Shown here: positions 27,004-35,787 of the stretch, one piece after another | How positions within the stretch are numbered: position 1 is the first letter of the stretch | Layout: each line of letters begins with the position of its first letter | Assembly: GCF_020850895.1 (NCBI RefSeq) | Contig: NZ_JADZDS010000126.1 | Span: 1-35,787 of the forward strand | Direction of reading: 5' to 3' | Source of the DNA: Thermomonas sp. | GTDB taxonomy: Bacteria; Pseudomonadota; Gammaproteobacteria; Xanthomonadales; Xanthomonadaceae | DNA length: 35,787 nt | The notes under the pieces: model-generated | Seen by the model: only the letters and a program-made list of their open reading frames with translations | The model's database searches: none | What the model was told of the DNA's origin: nothing | Made by a program: the position numbers and the translations under genes

Positions 27004-27510
27004 TTGCGCTCAGTTCGCAACGCCCTGCTGGCATGTGCGCTGCTCCCGGTGGCGATCACCGCCACCGGTTGCGCATCGCAGCCACCACCGTCAACCCCGG
27101 TGATGGGGTATGCAGCAGACGGCGCGGTGGGTGCGGAACGGGTGGATGACGATGCCTCGACCGTTCGCTACCAGCAGGCAGCGGGCAGCAGTTACCTCGA
27201 CCCGGTGCCGTCGAAGGACAACAGCCTTCCGGTGTATCCGGCGGAACGACTGGATCGTCGCTTGCCGGCCGTGACCGTGGTTGTCCGGTTGATCATCGAC
27301 GCCGCAGGCAAGGTGAGTGATGCCCGCATCCTCGACAATGCCGGTGATGAGCAGGGGTTCGCTGATGCCGTTGAGCACGCGGTACGAGTTTGGACTTTCC
27401 TGCCGTTGCAGCGCGTAACCGGCAGGCACGTGCATTCGCTGCCATTCACCGAGGACTACCAGTTCACCTTCCGACAAGACAACGGGCGTGCGGTGGTGGA
27501 ACGCGAGTGA
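27004..27510 (+). CDS. TonB-domain lipoprotein
   Basis: A 168-residue protein with a signal peptide (SVRNALLACALLPVAITATG) ending at a cysteine (C23, then ASQPPP), so probably a lipoprotein, though the lipobox is loose. The C-terminal half is a TonB-C-like fold: NSLPVYPAERLDRRLPAVTV, VRLIIDAAGKVSDARILDNAG, and FADAVEHAVRVWTFLP. It starts at TTG 27004, four bases after the peptidase stop, behind a GGAGG at 26991-26995. Starting at 26935 would overlap the peptidase by 65 bases, and the next in-frame ATG would remove the signal peptide. It has no Pro-rich linker or membrane anchor as in true TonB. It may work with the TonB domain of the peptidase. Confidence 0.8.
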   Translation: MRSVRNALLACALLPVAITATGCASQPPPSTPVMGYAADGAVGAERVDDDASTVRYQQAAGSSYLDPVPSKDNSLPVYPAERLDRRLPAVTVVVRLIIDAAGKVSDARILDNAGDEQGFADAVEHAVRVWTFLPLQRVTGRHVHSLPFTEDYQFTFRQDNGRAVVERE

Positions 27511-27614
27511 TCCATCGTGGTCTTCAGGCAACGATTCCGGCGAAGAGCGTGGCCCCAAGGAGTGGTCCATTCATGCTGGCCGGCTGGCTCACCTCGGCTG
27601 GCGAGAACCACCAA

Positions 27615-27640
27615 GGCAACGCTGATTTGTCAGTGTTGCC
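27615..27640. terminator. Hairpin between the TonB lipoprotein and the nuclease genes
   Basis: Arms GGCAACGCTGA (27615-27625) and TCAGTGTTGCC (27630-27640) pair over 11 positions with one G-T wobble and a 4-base loop. It lies between convergent genes. T tracts are poor on both sides (TTGGTGGTT on the minus strand), so it may be a weak bidirectional terminator. Confidence 0.55.
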
Positions 27641-27649
27641 CGAATGGGC

Positions 27650-29628
<1,979 letters not shown>

Positions 29629-29647
29629 TTGCCTGTCGGCTTCAACG

Positions 29648-29675
29648 AAAAAGCCCCGCTGGTCGGGGCTTTTTT
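29648..29675. terminator. Bidirectional terminator between gapA and fdxA
   Basis: AAAAAGCCCCG, loop CTGGT, then CGGGGCTTTTTT. The A tract on one side and T tract on the other make it work on both strands for these convergent genes. It lies 20 bases after the gapA stop. Confidence 0.92.
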
Positions 29676-29682
29676 GCGGGCT

Positions 29683-30009
29683 TCATTCGCGCCGCAGCAA
29701 GAACAGTTTGTCGGTCTTGCCGTCCCACTCGGCGGCATCCGGCAACGCGGGTTTCTTGTGGGTCAGCACCGGCCACAGCGGCGAGAGTTCGGCATTGATG
29801 CCGAGGAAATGTTCCTGTCCCGCGGGCACGTCATCCTCGGCGAAGATCGCGCCGACCGGGCATTCGGCCACGCACAGGGTGCAGTCGATGCAGCTTTCCG
29901 GGTCGATGACCAGGAAGTTGGGGCCTTCGTGAAAGCAGTCGACCGGGCACACTTCGACGCAGTCGGTGTGCTTGCAGTTGATGCAGTTTTCGGTGACGAC
30001 GTGGGTCAT
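29683..30009 (-). CDS. fdxA: 7Fe ferredoxin FdxA
   Basis: A 108-residue soluble electron carrier with one [3Fe-4S] and one [4Fe-4S] cluster. The N-terminal cluster region is [17 protein letters not shown] and the second [12 protein letters not shown], the pattern of Azotobacter-type FdxA. The long C-terminal extension ([20 protein letters not shown]) also fits. The start MTHVVTENC matches the family. A perfect TATAAT on the minus strand lies 25 bases upstream. It converges on gapA and shares its terminator. The redox partner is not evident from context. Confidence 0.97.
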   Translation of the reverse strand: MTHVVTENCINCKHTDCVEVCPVDCFHEGPNFLVIDPESCIDCTLCVAECPVGAIFAEDDVPAGQEHFLGINAELSPLWPVLTHKKPALPDAAEWDGKTDKLFLLRRE

Positions 30010-30033
30010 GTCGTGGGGCTTCGCGGGCTTTCC

Positions 30034-30039
30034 ATTATA
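30034..30039 (-). promoter_or_regulatory. Consensus -10 element of fdxA
   Basis: TATAAT on the minus strand, 24 bases before the fdxA start. No TTGACA-like -35 stands at 16-18 bases. There is no obvious Shine-Dalgarno sequence in the short leader. Confidence 0.5.
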
Positions 30040-30087
30040 AGCAGTGCGGCCATGGGATTCCCCGGGTGGGATGGGCGTGACCTGCGC

Positions 30088-30525
30088 TCAGGCGTAAAAC
30101 ATGAGTTTGGCGAGGATGACGATCCCCACCATCAGCGTCAGCACGAGGCGGTGGGTATGGCGGAAGCGGCAGGGATCCATGGTCCCGCGCAGTCCGGCGC
30201 GAATCGCGGTCACGAACACCCCAAGCACGCCGAAGGCCAGCAGCACCTTGAGCGAAAGCAGCCGGCCGAATGGGGTTCCCAGGCAGGTAAAGCCGCCGCA
30301 GCGGATATCGAACAGGGCAAAGCCACTGAGGAACAGCAGCGCCACCACCACCGGCATGAAGCGCCGGACCCGGGCCATGACTGCCGCCTCGATCTGCTCC
30401 ATGGTGGCGTGGTCGAAACGGGCGTGGAACGACTCCAGGACGAGCACCTCGAAACACACCGCGCCGACGAAAATAATGGCGCAGGACAGGTGCAGCAGCA
30501 GGATCAACGGGTACCATGAGGCCAT
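30088..30525 (-). CDS. Four-helix integral membrane protein (CopD-like)
   Basis: A 145-residue protein with four predicted membrane segments, near residues 7-27, 58-76, 87-108 and 126-143. The N-terminus MASWYPLILLLHLSCAIIFVGA has a His in the first helix. A late RHTHRLVLTLMVG places two His residues at the start of the fourth helix. This spacing recalls the CopD/YphA-like and cytochrome b561-like families, where His may bind metal or heme; I cannot decide between these. An intracellular or loop pair of cysteines (DIRCGGFTCLG) is present. No Shine-Dalgarno sequence is seen. It is divergent from the diguanylate cyclase gene. Confidence 0.75.
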   Translation of the reverse strand: MASWYPLILLLHLSCAIIFVGAVCFEVLVLESFHARFDHATMEQIEAAVMARVRRFMPVVVALLFLSGFALFDIRCGGFTCLGTPFGRLLSLKVLLAFGVLGVFVTAIRAGLRGTMDPCRFRHTHRLVLTLMVGIVILAKLMFYA

Positions 30526-30568
30526 GGAGGCAGGATACGGCGCGCTTGAGGGGGCTGTCTGGTCCAGA

Positions 30569-30584
30569 ATTGACTTGGGTCAAT
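30569..30584. promoter_or_regulatory. FNR/CRP-like dyad between divergent genes
   Basis: ATTGAC-TTGG-GTCAAT is a perfect 6-4-6 dyad. Its TTGACnnnnGTCAA core is one base per half-site off the FNR/Anr box TTGATnnnnATCAA. It lies 44 bases before the membrane protein start and 41 before GTG 30625. Confidence 0.4.
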
Positions 30585-30624
30585 CGCAATGCATGGCGAC
30601 GCCATGGCGTGAGGCAGCGGCATC

Positions 30625-32298
30625 GTGGCGGAGACGGGCGTGAACGCGGTCTGGAGCTTGCGCCGACGGCTTGGCCTCGGCTTGACCGTGGCTGCGTTGC
30701 TGCCGGCGATCCTGTTCGGTTCGGCGCTGCTTTGGGTGCAATGGCATCGCGACTACCAGAACCTGACCGCCTCGCTGGATGCCAGCGTTCGGCTCAACGC
30801 TGGCCTGATCGACGATTTCCTTGAATCCCAGCAAGCCGCCGTTCGGCTGTTGGCGGAAAACGTGTCCGAGGGCCCCGGTCAGGACGGGACCAAGCTGGCC
30901 AACCTGCTGCATGCGTATCCGGCCATGATCCGGATCCTGATGGTCGATGCCGAAGGGGATGTCGTTACCATCCACGATGCCCGTGGCCGTGAGTTGCCGA
31001 AGCTGTCCGGCCTGGGGTCGGGAGAGGAGTGGTTCACCACGGCCCGCGACCGTTTTCGTCCATACGTCACCAACGTCTACCACCGTCCAGCGTATGGATC
31101 GGAGGCCGTGGTCGGCGTGTCCGCACCGATCCTGAGCGGAAGAGAATTCAAGGGCGCCTTGTTGGCGGCGATCCCGGTCGAGAGCCTGATGCGGCAGAGT
31201 GCCGAGAGTGCGGCGCGTAGCCGATGGGACTTGCTGTTGGTCGATCGCGACAACCGGGTCATCTTCGCCAGCCATGGGCTGCGGTTTGACGTCCTGGGGG
31301 ATGCCGGGGACACCGGGAGGGCATTGGGTCGGGTTGCCGCCACCGCGGACCGTCCGACCCGGGAGTTGGAGTTGAGTGGGTTGCTGAAGGACGATGCACC
31401 GGCGCTGGTCGAGGCTGTGCGCATGCGCAATGGTTGGATGCTGGCGTTGATCGCCCCGCGCCAACAGTTGCTTGCCCCGCTGTATTCGAGAGCCGTGCTG
31501 CTTGCCGCCCTGCTGGCGGTGACCCTGCTGTGCGCGATGGCCGTGCTTGGCCTGCAGTGGCGCATCTTGGGACGCAGCATCGACGCATTGTTGCAGGGCT
31601 TGCGTGGCTATGTGCTCGGAGGGCAGATCAATGCGCGAGGGCTGAGCCGGCTGCCGGGTGAACTGAAGCCACTGGCGCACGGGATCGAGGAACTTGGCGT
31701 GCGCATGAACACGGCCTTTGCCCAGGTCCAGCAGGTGCTGGGCGAGCGCGAGCAGGTGATCGCCGAGCGCACCGAATCTCTCAACCAGGCGGTGTCGGAA
31801 CTCAGCCTGCAAAGCCGGACCGACGCCTTGACCGGCACCTTGAACTACCGTGGCTTCCGCGAAGCCTGCGATCAGGTCTGGGATGATCCTGACAGCCAGC
31901 CATTGGCGGTGCTGGCGCTCGATATCGACCATTTCAAGCGTTACAACGATCTCTACGGCCATGCGGAAGGCGACGTTGCCCTGCGCCGTTTTGCCGGTGC
32001 GGTGCGCAGCGCCCTGTTCCGCTCTGGCGACGTGCTGGCTAGGCCGGGGGGCGAGGAATTCTCTGTCTTGATGCCCGACTGCTCGCTGCGGCAGGCGATG
32101 CAGGCTGCCAATCGGGTGTGTGCGCGGGTGCGTGAGGCCGATATTTCGCACGACGATACCCCGGGCGGACGAATGACGGTCAGTATCGGGGTGGCGGCTC
32201 GAGAGCAGGGCGATGCCGATGTCGATGCCCTGCTCAAGCGCGCCGACGAAGCCCTGTACCGGGCCAAGAGCGGCGGCCGCAACCAGGTCAGCGCCTGA
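30625..32298 (+). CDS. Membrane-bound diguanylate cyclase with periplasmic sensor
   Basis: A 557-residue GGDEF protein making cyclic di-GMP. One membrane helix (about 18-38) precedes a periplasmic domain of about 240 residues, resembling a Cache sensor (DVVTIHDARGRELPKL, YHRPAYGSEAVVGVSAPIL). A second helix (about 290-312) is followed by a HAMP-like/coiled-coil linker (about 350-390). The catalytic domain starts SRTDALTGTLNYRGF and has GGEEF at 475-479, preceded at 5 residues by RSGD, an RxxD inhibitory site. So it should be active and product-inhibited. The start may be GTG 30625 (GAGG 30611-30614) or GTG 30640 (GGAG 30630-30633). It is upstream of pgk, which has its own promoter. Confidence 0.93.
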   Translation: MAETGVNAVWSLRRRLGLGLTVAALLPAILFGSALLWVQWHRDYQNLTASLDASVRLNAGLIDDFLESQQAAVRLLAENVSEGPGQDGTKLANLLHAYPAMIRILMVDAEGDVVTIHDARGRELPKLSGLGSGEEWFTTARDRFRPYVTNVYHRPAYGSEAVVGVSAPILSGREFKGALLAAIPVESLMRQSAESAARSRWDLLLVDRDNRVIFASHGLRFDVLGDAGDTGRALGRVAATADRPTRELELSGLLKDDAPALVEAVRMRNGWMLALIAPRQQLLAPLYSRAVLLAALLAVTLLCAMAVLGLQWRILGRSIDALLQGLRGYVLGGQINARGLSRLPGELKPLAHGIEELGVRMNTAFAQVQQVLGEREQVIAERTESLNQAVSELSLQSRTDALTGTLNYRGFREACDQVWDDPDSQPLAVLALDIDHFKRYNDLYGHAEGDVALRRFAGAVRSALFRSGDVLARPGGEEFSVLMPDCSLRQAMQAANRVCARVREADISHDDTPGGRMTVSIGVAAREQGDADVDALLKRADEALYRAKSGGRNQVSA

Positions 32299-32306
32299 GG
32301 ATGGAT

Positions 32307-32335
32307 TTGCAGCAACGCGGCATCAACGCGACAAT
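32307..32335 (+). promoter_or_regulatory. Candidate promoter of pgk
   Basis: TTGCAG (32307-32312), 17 bases, GACAAT (32330-32335). Transcription would start about 27 bases before the pgk ATG. Confidence 0.55.
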
Positions 32336-32367
32336 GCGCGCCCTGGTCTGACTGTGATCCCTGACGC

Positions 32368-33555
32368 ATGACCCTCCTGCGCATGACCGACCTCGACCTT
32401 GCCGGCAAGCGGGTCCTGATCCGGCAAGATCTCAACGTTCCGATCGACGAGCACGGACGCATTACGTCCGAGCAGCGCATCCTGGCCTCGCTGCCGACCT
32501 TGCACCTGGCGCTGGACAAGGGCGCGGCGGTGCTGGTGACCTCGCACCTCGGCCGACCGAAGGAAGGCGCGTGGAGCGCGGCCGACTCGCTGGCTCCGGT
32601 GGCGGCGAAACTGGCGGAGCTGCTGGGCCGCGAGGTGCCACTGGTGAAGGATTGGGTCGAGGGCGTCACCGTCGCGCCCGGGCAGATCGTGTTGCTGGAG
32701 AATTGCCGCATGAACGTCGGCGAGAAGGCCGACGACGAAGCACTGGCGCGGAAGTACGCCGCCCTGTGCGATGTGTTCGTGATGGATGCCTTCGGCACCG
32801 CGCACCGCGCACAGGCCTCGACCCATGGCGTGATCCGGTTCGCGCCGGTCGCCTGTGGGGGCCCGCTGCTGATGGCCGAACTCGACGCGCTTGACAAGGC
32901 GCTGGCCAACCCGGCGCGGCCGCTGCTGGCGATCGTCGCCGGCAGCAAGGTGTCGACCAAGCTCGAGTTGCTGGGTAGCCTGGTCGACAAGGTCGACCAA
33001 CTGATCGTCGGTGGCGGCATTGCCAACACCTTCATCGCCGCGCAGGGCCACGCCGTCGGCACCTCGCTGGTGGAAATGGACCTGATCGACACCGCCAAGC
33101 AGATCCAGGCCGCCGCGCAGGCGCGGGGTGCCGAGATCCCGCTGCCGGTCGACGTGGTGGTGGCCCCGGCCTTCGCCGCCGATGCACCCGCCACCGTCAA
33201 GCCGGTGGATGCGGTGGGTGAAGGCGACATGATCCTCGACATCGGCCCGCACACCGCGAACCGCTATGCCGAAATGATCGCCAAGGCCGGCACCGTGGTC
33301 TGGAATGGCCCGGTCGGGGTGTTCGAATTTGACGCCTTCGCCGCCGGCACCGCGGCGGTGGCGCATGCAATCGCGGCGTCGCCCGCATTTTCCATCGCCG
33401 GAGGCGGCGACACCCTCGCTGCAGTGGACAAGTTCGGGATTGCCGATGAGGTCTCCTACATCTCCACCGGCGGCGGCGCTTTCCTTGAATTCCTCGAAGG
33501 CAAGGCCTTGCCAGCGGTGGTTGCCCTGCAAGCCCGTGCTTCACTGGACGGATGA
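32368..33555 (+). CDS. pgk: Phosphoglycerate kinase
   Basis: A 395-residue glycolytic kinase transferring phosphate from 1,3-bisphosphoglycerate to ADP. The start [20 protein letters not shown] is typical, with the substrate-binding Arg/Asp. Other signatures are [57 protein letters not shown], and the nucleotide-binding [16 protein letters not shown] with [13 protein letters not shown] near the end. Length is normal. ATG 32368 fits homologues; ATG 32383 is a less likely alternative. The next gene starts 19 bases after the stop, so it may be cotranscribed. The usual neighbour pyruvate kinase is not found next to it. Confidence 0.97.
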   Translation: MTLLRMTDLDLAGKRVLIRQDLNVPIDEHGRITSEQRILASLPTLHLALDKGAAVLVTSHLGRPKEGAWSAADSLAPVAAKLAELLGREVPLVKDWVEGVTVAPGQIVLLENCRMNVGEKADDEALARKYAALCDVFVMDAFGTAHRAQASTHGVIRFAPVACGGPLLMAELDALDKALANPARPLLAIVAGSKVSTKLELLGSLVDKVDQLIVGGGIANTFIAAQGHAVGTSLVEMDLIDTAKQIQAAAQARGAEIPLPVDVVVAPAFAADAPATVKPVDAVGEGDMILDIGPHTANRYAEMIAKAGTVVWNGPVGVFEFDAFAAGTAAVAHAIAASPAFSIAGGGDTLAAVDKFGIADEVSYISTGGGAFLEFLEGKALPAVVALQARASLDG

Positions 33556-33574
33556 CGGAACACCGAGGAGCACC

Positions 33575-35599
33575 ATGCGTTTCATTCTTGCCTTGTTTGC
33601 CTGCCTGTTGGCGCTGGGCCCTGCACGGGCCGAAGACTTCAGCAACGGGGGATTCAGCTTCAGTACCGGCCCGGCGCCAGCCTTCGTCGTGGAGCGGGCC
33701 CCACAGACCACGTGGCCTGCGGATGCCCCCGGCACCAATGATGGCCAGTGGCGGTACTGGCGTTTTGACCGTCAGGTCGACCGGCGTCCGGGCCAGGACA
33801 TTGCATACACCGATTACATCTACGAACCGCGGTCGCAGGGCAATGTCGGCGAGGCCGGGCGTTTCGACGTCCAGTTCAATCCCGAATACCAGAAACTGGT
33901 CCTGCACCGGGTTGAACTGTTCCGCAATGGGCATTGGCAATCGCGCTTGAAGCCGGGTGAGATCACCATCGCCCGCCGCGAGCAGCAATTCGAACAGGAA
34001 ATCTCCGACGGCACCGTGACTGCGCTGATCGTCATCGAGGATGTGCGTGTCGGCGACGTGATCCGGATCAGCTTCAGCGTCATCGGCAGCAATCCGATCC
34101 TCGCCGGTCAGACATCGGAACAGACTCGGCTTTCGATTGGCCACCCGATCCTTGATCTGCGCCTGCGCACGCTGTACCCGCCGGGCACTGCAATCCGCGT
34201 GCATCGCGAGAACGGTGCGCCGGAGCCCGCCATCACCAACACCGCGGCGGCGACCCAGGTTGAGATCGCCGCGAGCCGGATCGACCGGTTGCAGGATGAG
34301 GGTGATTACCCGGTCTGGTACCAACCCCACCCACTGGTGCAGTTCGCGCCCCGACGCACGTGGACAGACGTGGTGGCCTGGGCGCTGCCGCTGTACCCGG
34401 ATCGCGGTACGGTGACGTTGCCTGATGACCTGGAACTGCGCATCACCCAGTGGAAGCAGTTGCCGACAGCGGGGGCAAAGCTGAAGGCGGCACTTCGCGC
34501 GGTGCAGGACGAAGTGCGCTACTTCGGCGTGGAAACCGGAACCAGTTCGCACCGCCCACGCGAGCCGGCATTGGTGTGGCAGCGGCATTACGGCGATTGC
34601 AAGGACAAGGCGTGGCTGCTCGTCACCCTGCTGGGCCGTTTGGGCATTCAGGCCGTCCCCGCGCTGGTGGACACCGAACGCGGTCGCGCCGTGGGCAACT
34701 ACGCTCCGGCTGCCGACTTGTTCAACCACGTGATCGTGCGCGCAGTGGTGGATGGTGGCACGGTGTTCGTCGATCCCACCCTGCGCCTGCAGGGGGGGAC
34801 GCCACAGCAAGGCGACCTGTCGAGTTACGGCAACGTGCTGCCGGTGATCGCCGGGCAGGAAGGCACGGAGGCGATCCTTCCTCCGAAGCAGGTGGCCACC
34901 GGGATCGAGACACATGAACACTTCTCGGCCGAAGGCGACAAGGTGCGGCTGACAGTGCAGACCGAATACCGCGGCATGTATGCGGACCGAGAGCGGCAAC
35001 GGCTGGACCAGGAGCGGATCGAGGATCGTGCACGCCGCTACCGCGAGTACTATGGCAAGCGGTACGGCACGGTGGACTCCTCGAACCCGTTGGCGGTCGA
35101 GGATGACCGGGACAACAACCTGATTACGATCCGTGAATCGTATCTGCTTGCCTCGCCGTGGAAGGCGGATGGCAGCATGCGGACGCTGGGTGTCGATGCT
35201 GGCGCAGTGGATGGTGTGTCCACCCTGCCGGCTCGCACCGAGCGCCAGGGACCGCTGGATTTCGCGATACCCGGGCGCTATCTCGATGAAGTGACGGTGA
35301 GTGCGCCCAACGGTTGGATTGCGCGATTCGAGCAGGAAGAAAAGCGCGTGGATGGGGTGGCATTCAGCTACCGGCGTGTGCTTGATCCGGAGGCTGGGCG
35401 GGTCAGGTTGGTTTCCGAAATGACCGTTTCGGCGCGTGAAGTGGGTCAATCCGAAGTGCCAGCCCACTTGGCCGCATTGCGCCAGGTGCGCGACACGCTG
35501 CACACCGGTTTCGTGTATCGGGCCCCTGCGAGCGTGGATGCCGCCCGCCGTGAAGAGCGGTTGCAGAACCTGTTGCGCGACGTGATGGAGGATCATTGA
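33575..35599 (+). CDS. Secreted DUF3857/transglutaminase-like protein
   Basis: A 674-residue protein with a signal peptide (cleavage near ARA-EDF, residue 19). The DUF3857 domain (about 55-215) has QDIAYTDYIYEPRSQGNVGE and VEDVRVGDVIRISFSV-like segments. A transglutaminase-like domain (about 265-380) follows with Cys342 in YGDCKDKAWLL, His in FNHVIV, and Asp in FVDPT, so the catalytic triad looks complete. The C-terminal third is beta-rich and binds no domain I can name. GAGGAG lies 4 bases before the ATG. Such proteins are widespread in Xanthomonadales and Bacteroidetes and are presumed periplasmic; substrates are unknown. The next exported protein starts one base after its stop. Confidence 0.93.
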   Translation: MRFILALFACLLALGPARAEDFSNGGFSFSTGPAPAFVVERAPQTTWPADAPGTNDGQWRYWRFDRQVDRRPGQDIAYTDYIYEPRSQGNVGEAGRFDVQFNPEYQKLVLHRVELFRNGHWQSRLKPGEITIARREQQFEQEISDGTVTALIVIEDVRVGDVIRISFSVIGSNPILAGQTSEQTRLSIGHPILDLRLRTLYPPGTAIRVHRENGAPEPAITNTAAATQVEIAASRIDRLQDEGDYPVWYQPHPLVQFAPRRTWTDVVAWALPLYPDRGTVTLPDDLELRITQWKQLPTAGAKLKAALRAVQDEVRYFGVETGTSSHRPREPALVWQRHYGDCKDKAWLLVTLLGRLGIQAVPALVDTERGRAVGNYAPAADLFNHVIVRAVVDGGTVFVDPTLRLQGGTPQQGDLSSYGNVLPVIAGQEGTEAILPPKQVATGIETHEHFSAEGDKVRLTVQTEYRGMYADRERQRLDQERIEDRARRYREYYGKRYGTVDSSNPLAVEDDRDNNLITIRESYLLASPWKADGSMRTLGVDAGAVDGVSTLPARTERQGPLDFAIPGRYLDEVTVSAPNGWIARFEQEEKRVDGVAFSYRRVLDPEAGRVRLVSEMTVSAREVGQSEVPAHLAALRQVRDTLHTGFVYRAPASVDAARREERLQNLLRDVMEDH

Positions 35600-35600
35600 G

Positions 35601-35787
35601 ATGTCCCACATCCTCAGAATCTCGACCCTGTTGCTGGCGCTGGCGGCTGCGCTTCCGCTCGCGGCCCAAGCCCAAGCCCAAGCCCAAGCCCAAGCCCAAG
35701 CCCAAGCCCAAGCCCAAGCCCAAGCCCAAGCCCAAGCCCAAGCCCAAGCCCAAGCCCAAGCCCAAGCCCAAGCCCAAGCCCAAGCCC
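35601..35787 (+). CDS. Exported protein with an Ala-Gln repeat (partial, runs off the edge)
   Basis: The frame starts at ATG 35601, one base after the previous stop, behind GGAGG at 35587-35591. A signal peptide (SHILRISTLLLALAAALPLA) ends with an AxA site at AAQAQ. What follows is only Ala-Gln dipeptides up to the window end. The rest of the gene, and so its function, is not visible. Coupling suggests it belongs with the DUF3857 protein. The repeat begins exactly at the probable signal cleavage site. Confidence 0.75.
   Translation, partial: MSHILRISTLLLALAAALPLAAQAQAQAQAQAQAQAQAQAQAQAQAQAQAQAQAQAQAQAQA
35664..35787 (+). repeat. Hexanucleotide tandem repeat (GCCCAA), about 20.7 copies to the edge
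   Basis: Uninterrupted perfect copies of GCCCAA from 35664 to the last base. In the gene frame each is Ala-Gln. The true copy number is unknown because the window stops inside it; this may be a contig end caused by the repeat. Confidence 0.97.

Noticed and set aside
33197..35611. 804-codon minus-strand frame
   Set aside because: Antisense to pgk and the DUF3857 gene, both with clear motifs; it has no recognisable domain.
35403..35783. Minus-strand frame of Gly-Leu dipeptides
   Set aside because: Reverse reading of the GCCCAA repeat; no start signals.

Overview
The window is GC-rich DNA with dense, overlapping operons. It looks like the chromosome of a gammaproteobacterium of the Xanthomonadaceae/Lysobacteraceae (Xanthomonas, Lysobacter and Luteimonas relatives). 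This rests on the citrate synthase, phosphoglycerate kinase and type IV pilus proteins, and on the gene order ponA/mrcA divergent from pilMNOPQ and a carbon-metabolism block with tkt, gap and pgk. The genus is inference. I saw no tRNA, rRNA, CRISPR array, insertion sequence, phage or plasmid gene.

Layout. 1-1.4 kb: the end of an unidentified gene, a 51-residue protein and an SQR/NDH-2-like flavoprotein, translationally coupled. 1.4-4.9 kb: a nucleoside hydrolase, ribosomal protein L31 type B, citrate synthase and a convergent conserved protein. 5.3-13.4 kb: penicillin-binding protein 1A on the minus strand, divergent from the complete pilMNOPQ operon, which ends in a strong terminator. 13.5-20.4 kb: a MoxR/Bat operon (moxR, DUF58, DUF4381, batA, a fused batB/batC, batD); all genes after DUF58 are joined by 4-base overlaps. 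20.5-24.0 kb: a dicarboxylate/amino-acid symporter and transketolase. 24.2-28.5 kb: an accessory-looking insert with a periplasmic copper chaperone, a structured intergenic region, a BlaI-type repressor, an M56 peptidase-TonB fusion, a TonB-domain lipoprotein and a secreted S1/P1 nuclease. 28.6-33.6 kb: gapA, ferredoxin fdxA, a small membrane protein, a diguanylate cyclase and pgk. 33.6-35.8 kb: a secreted DUF3857/transglutaminase-like protein and the start of an exported protein made of Ala-Gln dipeptides, in which the window ends.

How the genes work together. Most of the window serves the cell envelope: peptidoglycan synthesis (mrcA), the pilus alignment complex and secretin (pilM-Q), the Bat complex, and a BlaI/M56/TonB unit. 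The rest is central carbon metabolism (gltA, tkt, gapA, pgk). The BlaI unit has two TACAnnTGTA-type boxes, one inside the promoter and one at the ribosome-binding site, so it probably represses itself.

The most unusual signal is at 24700-24972. Two large nested hairpins lie head to head. Each has a 29-32 bp outer stem around a 9-bp hairpin with a 5-base loop. When one is reverse-complemented, the unpaired segments match while the stems differ by compensatory base-pair changes. This looks like an undescribed family of structured intergenic elements. Two coding repeats also stand out: 22 copies of a (Q/P)QQN tetrapeptide in the BatB/BatC protein, and more than 20 copies of the hexamer GCCCAA at the right edge.
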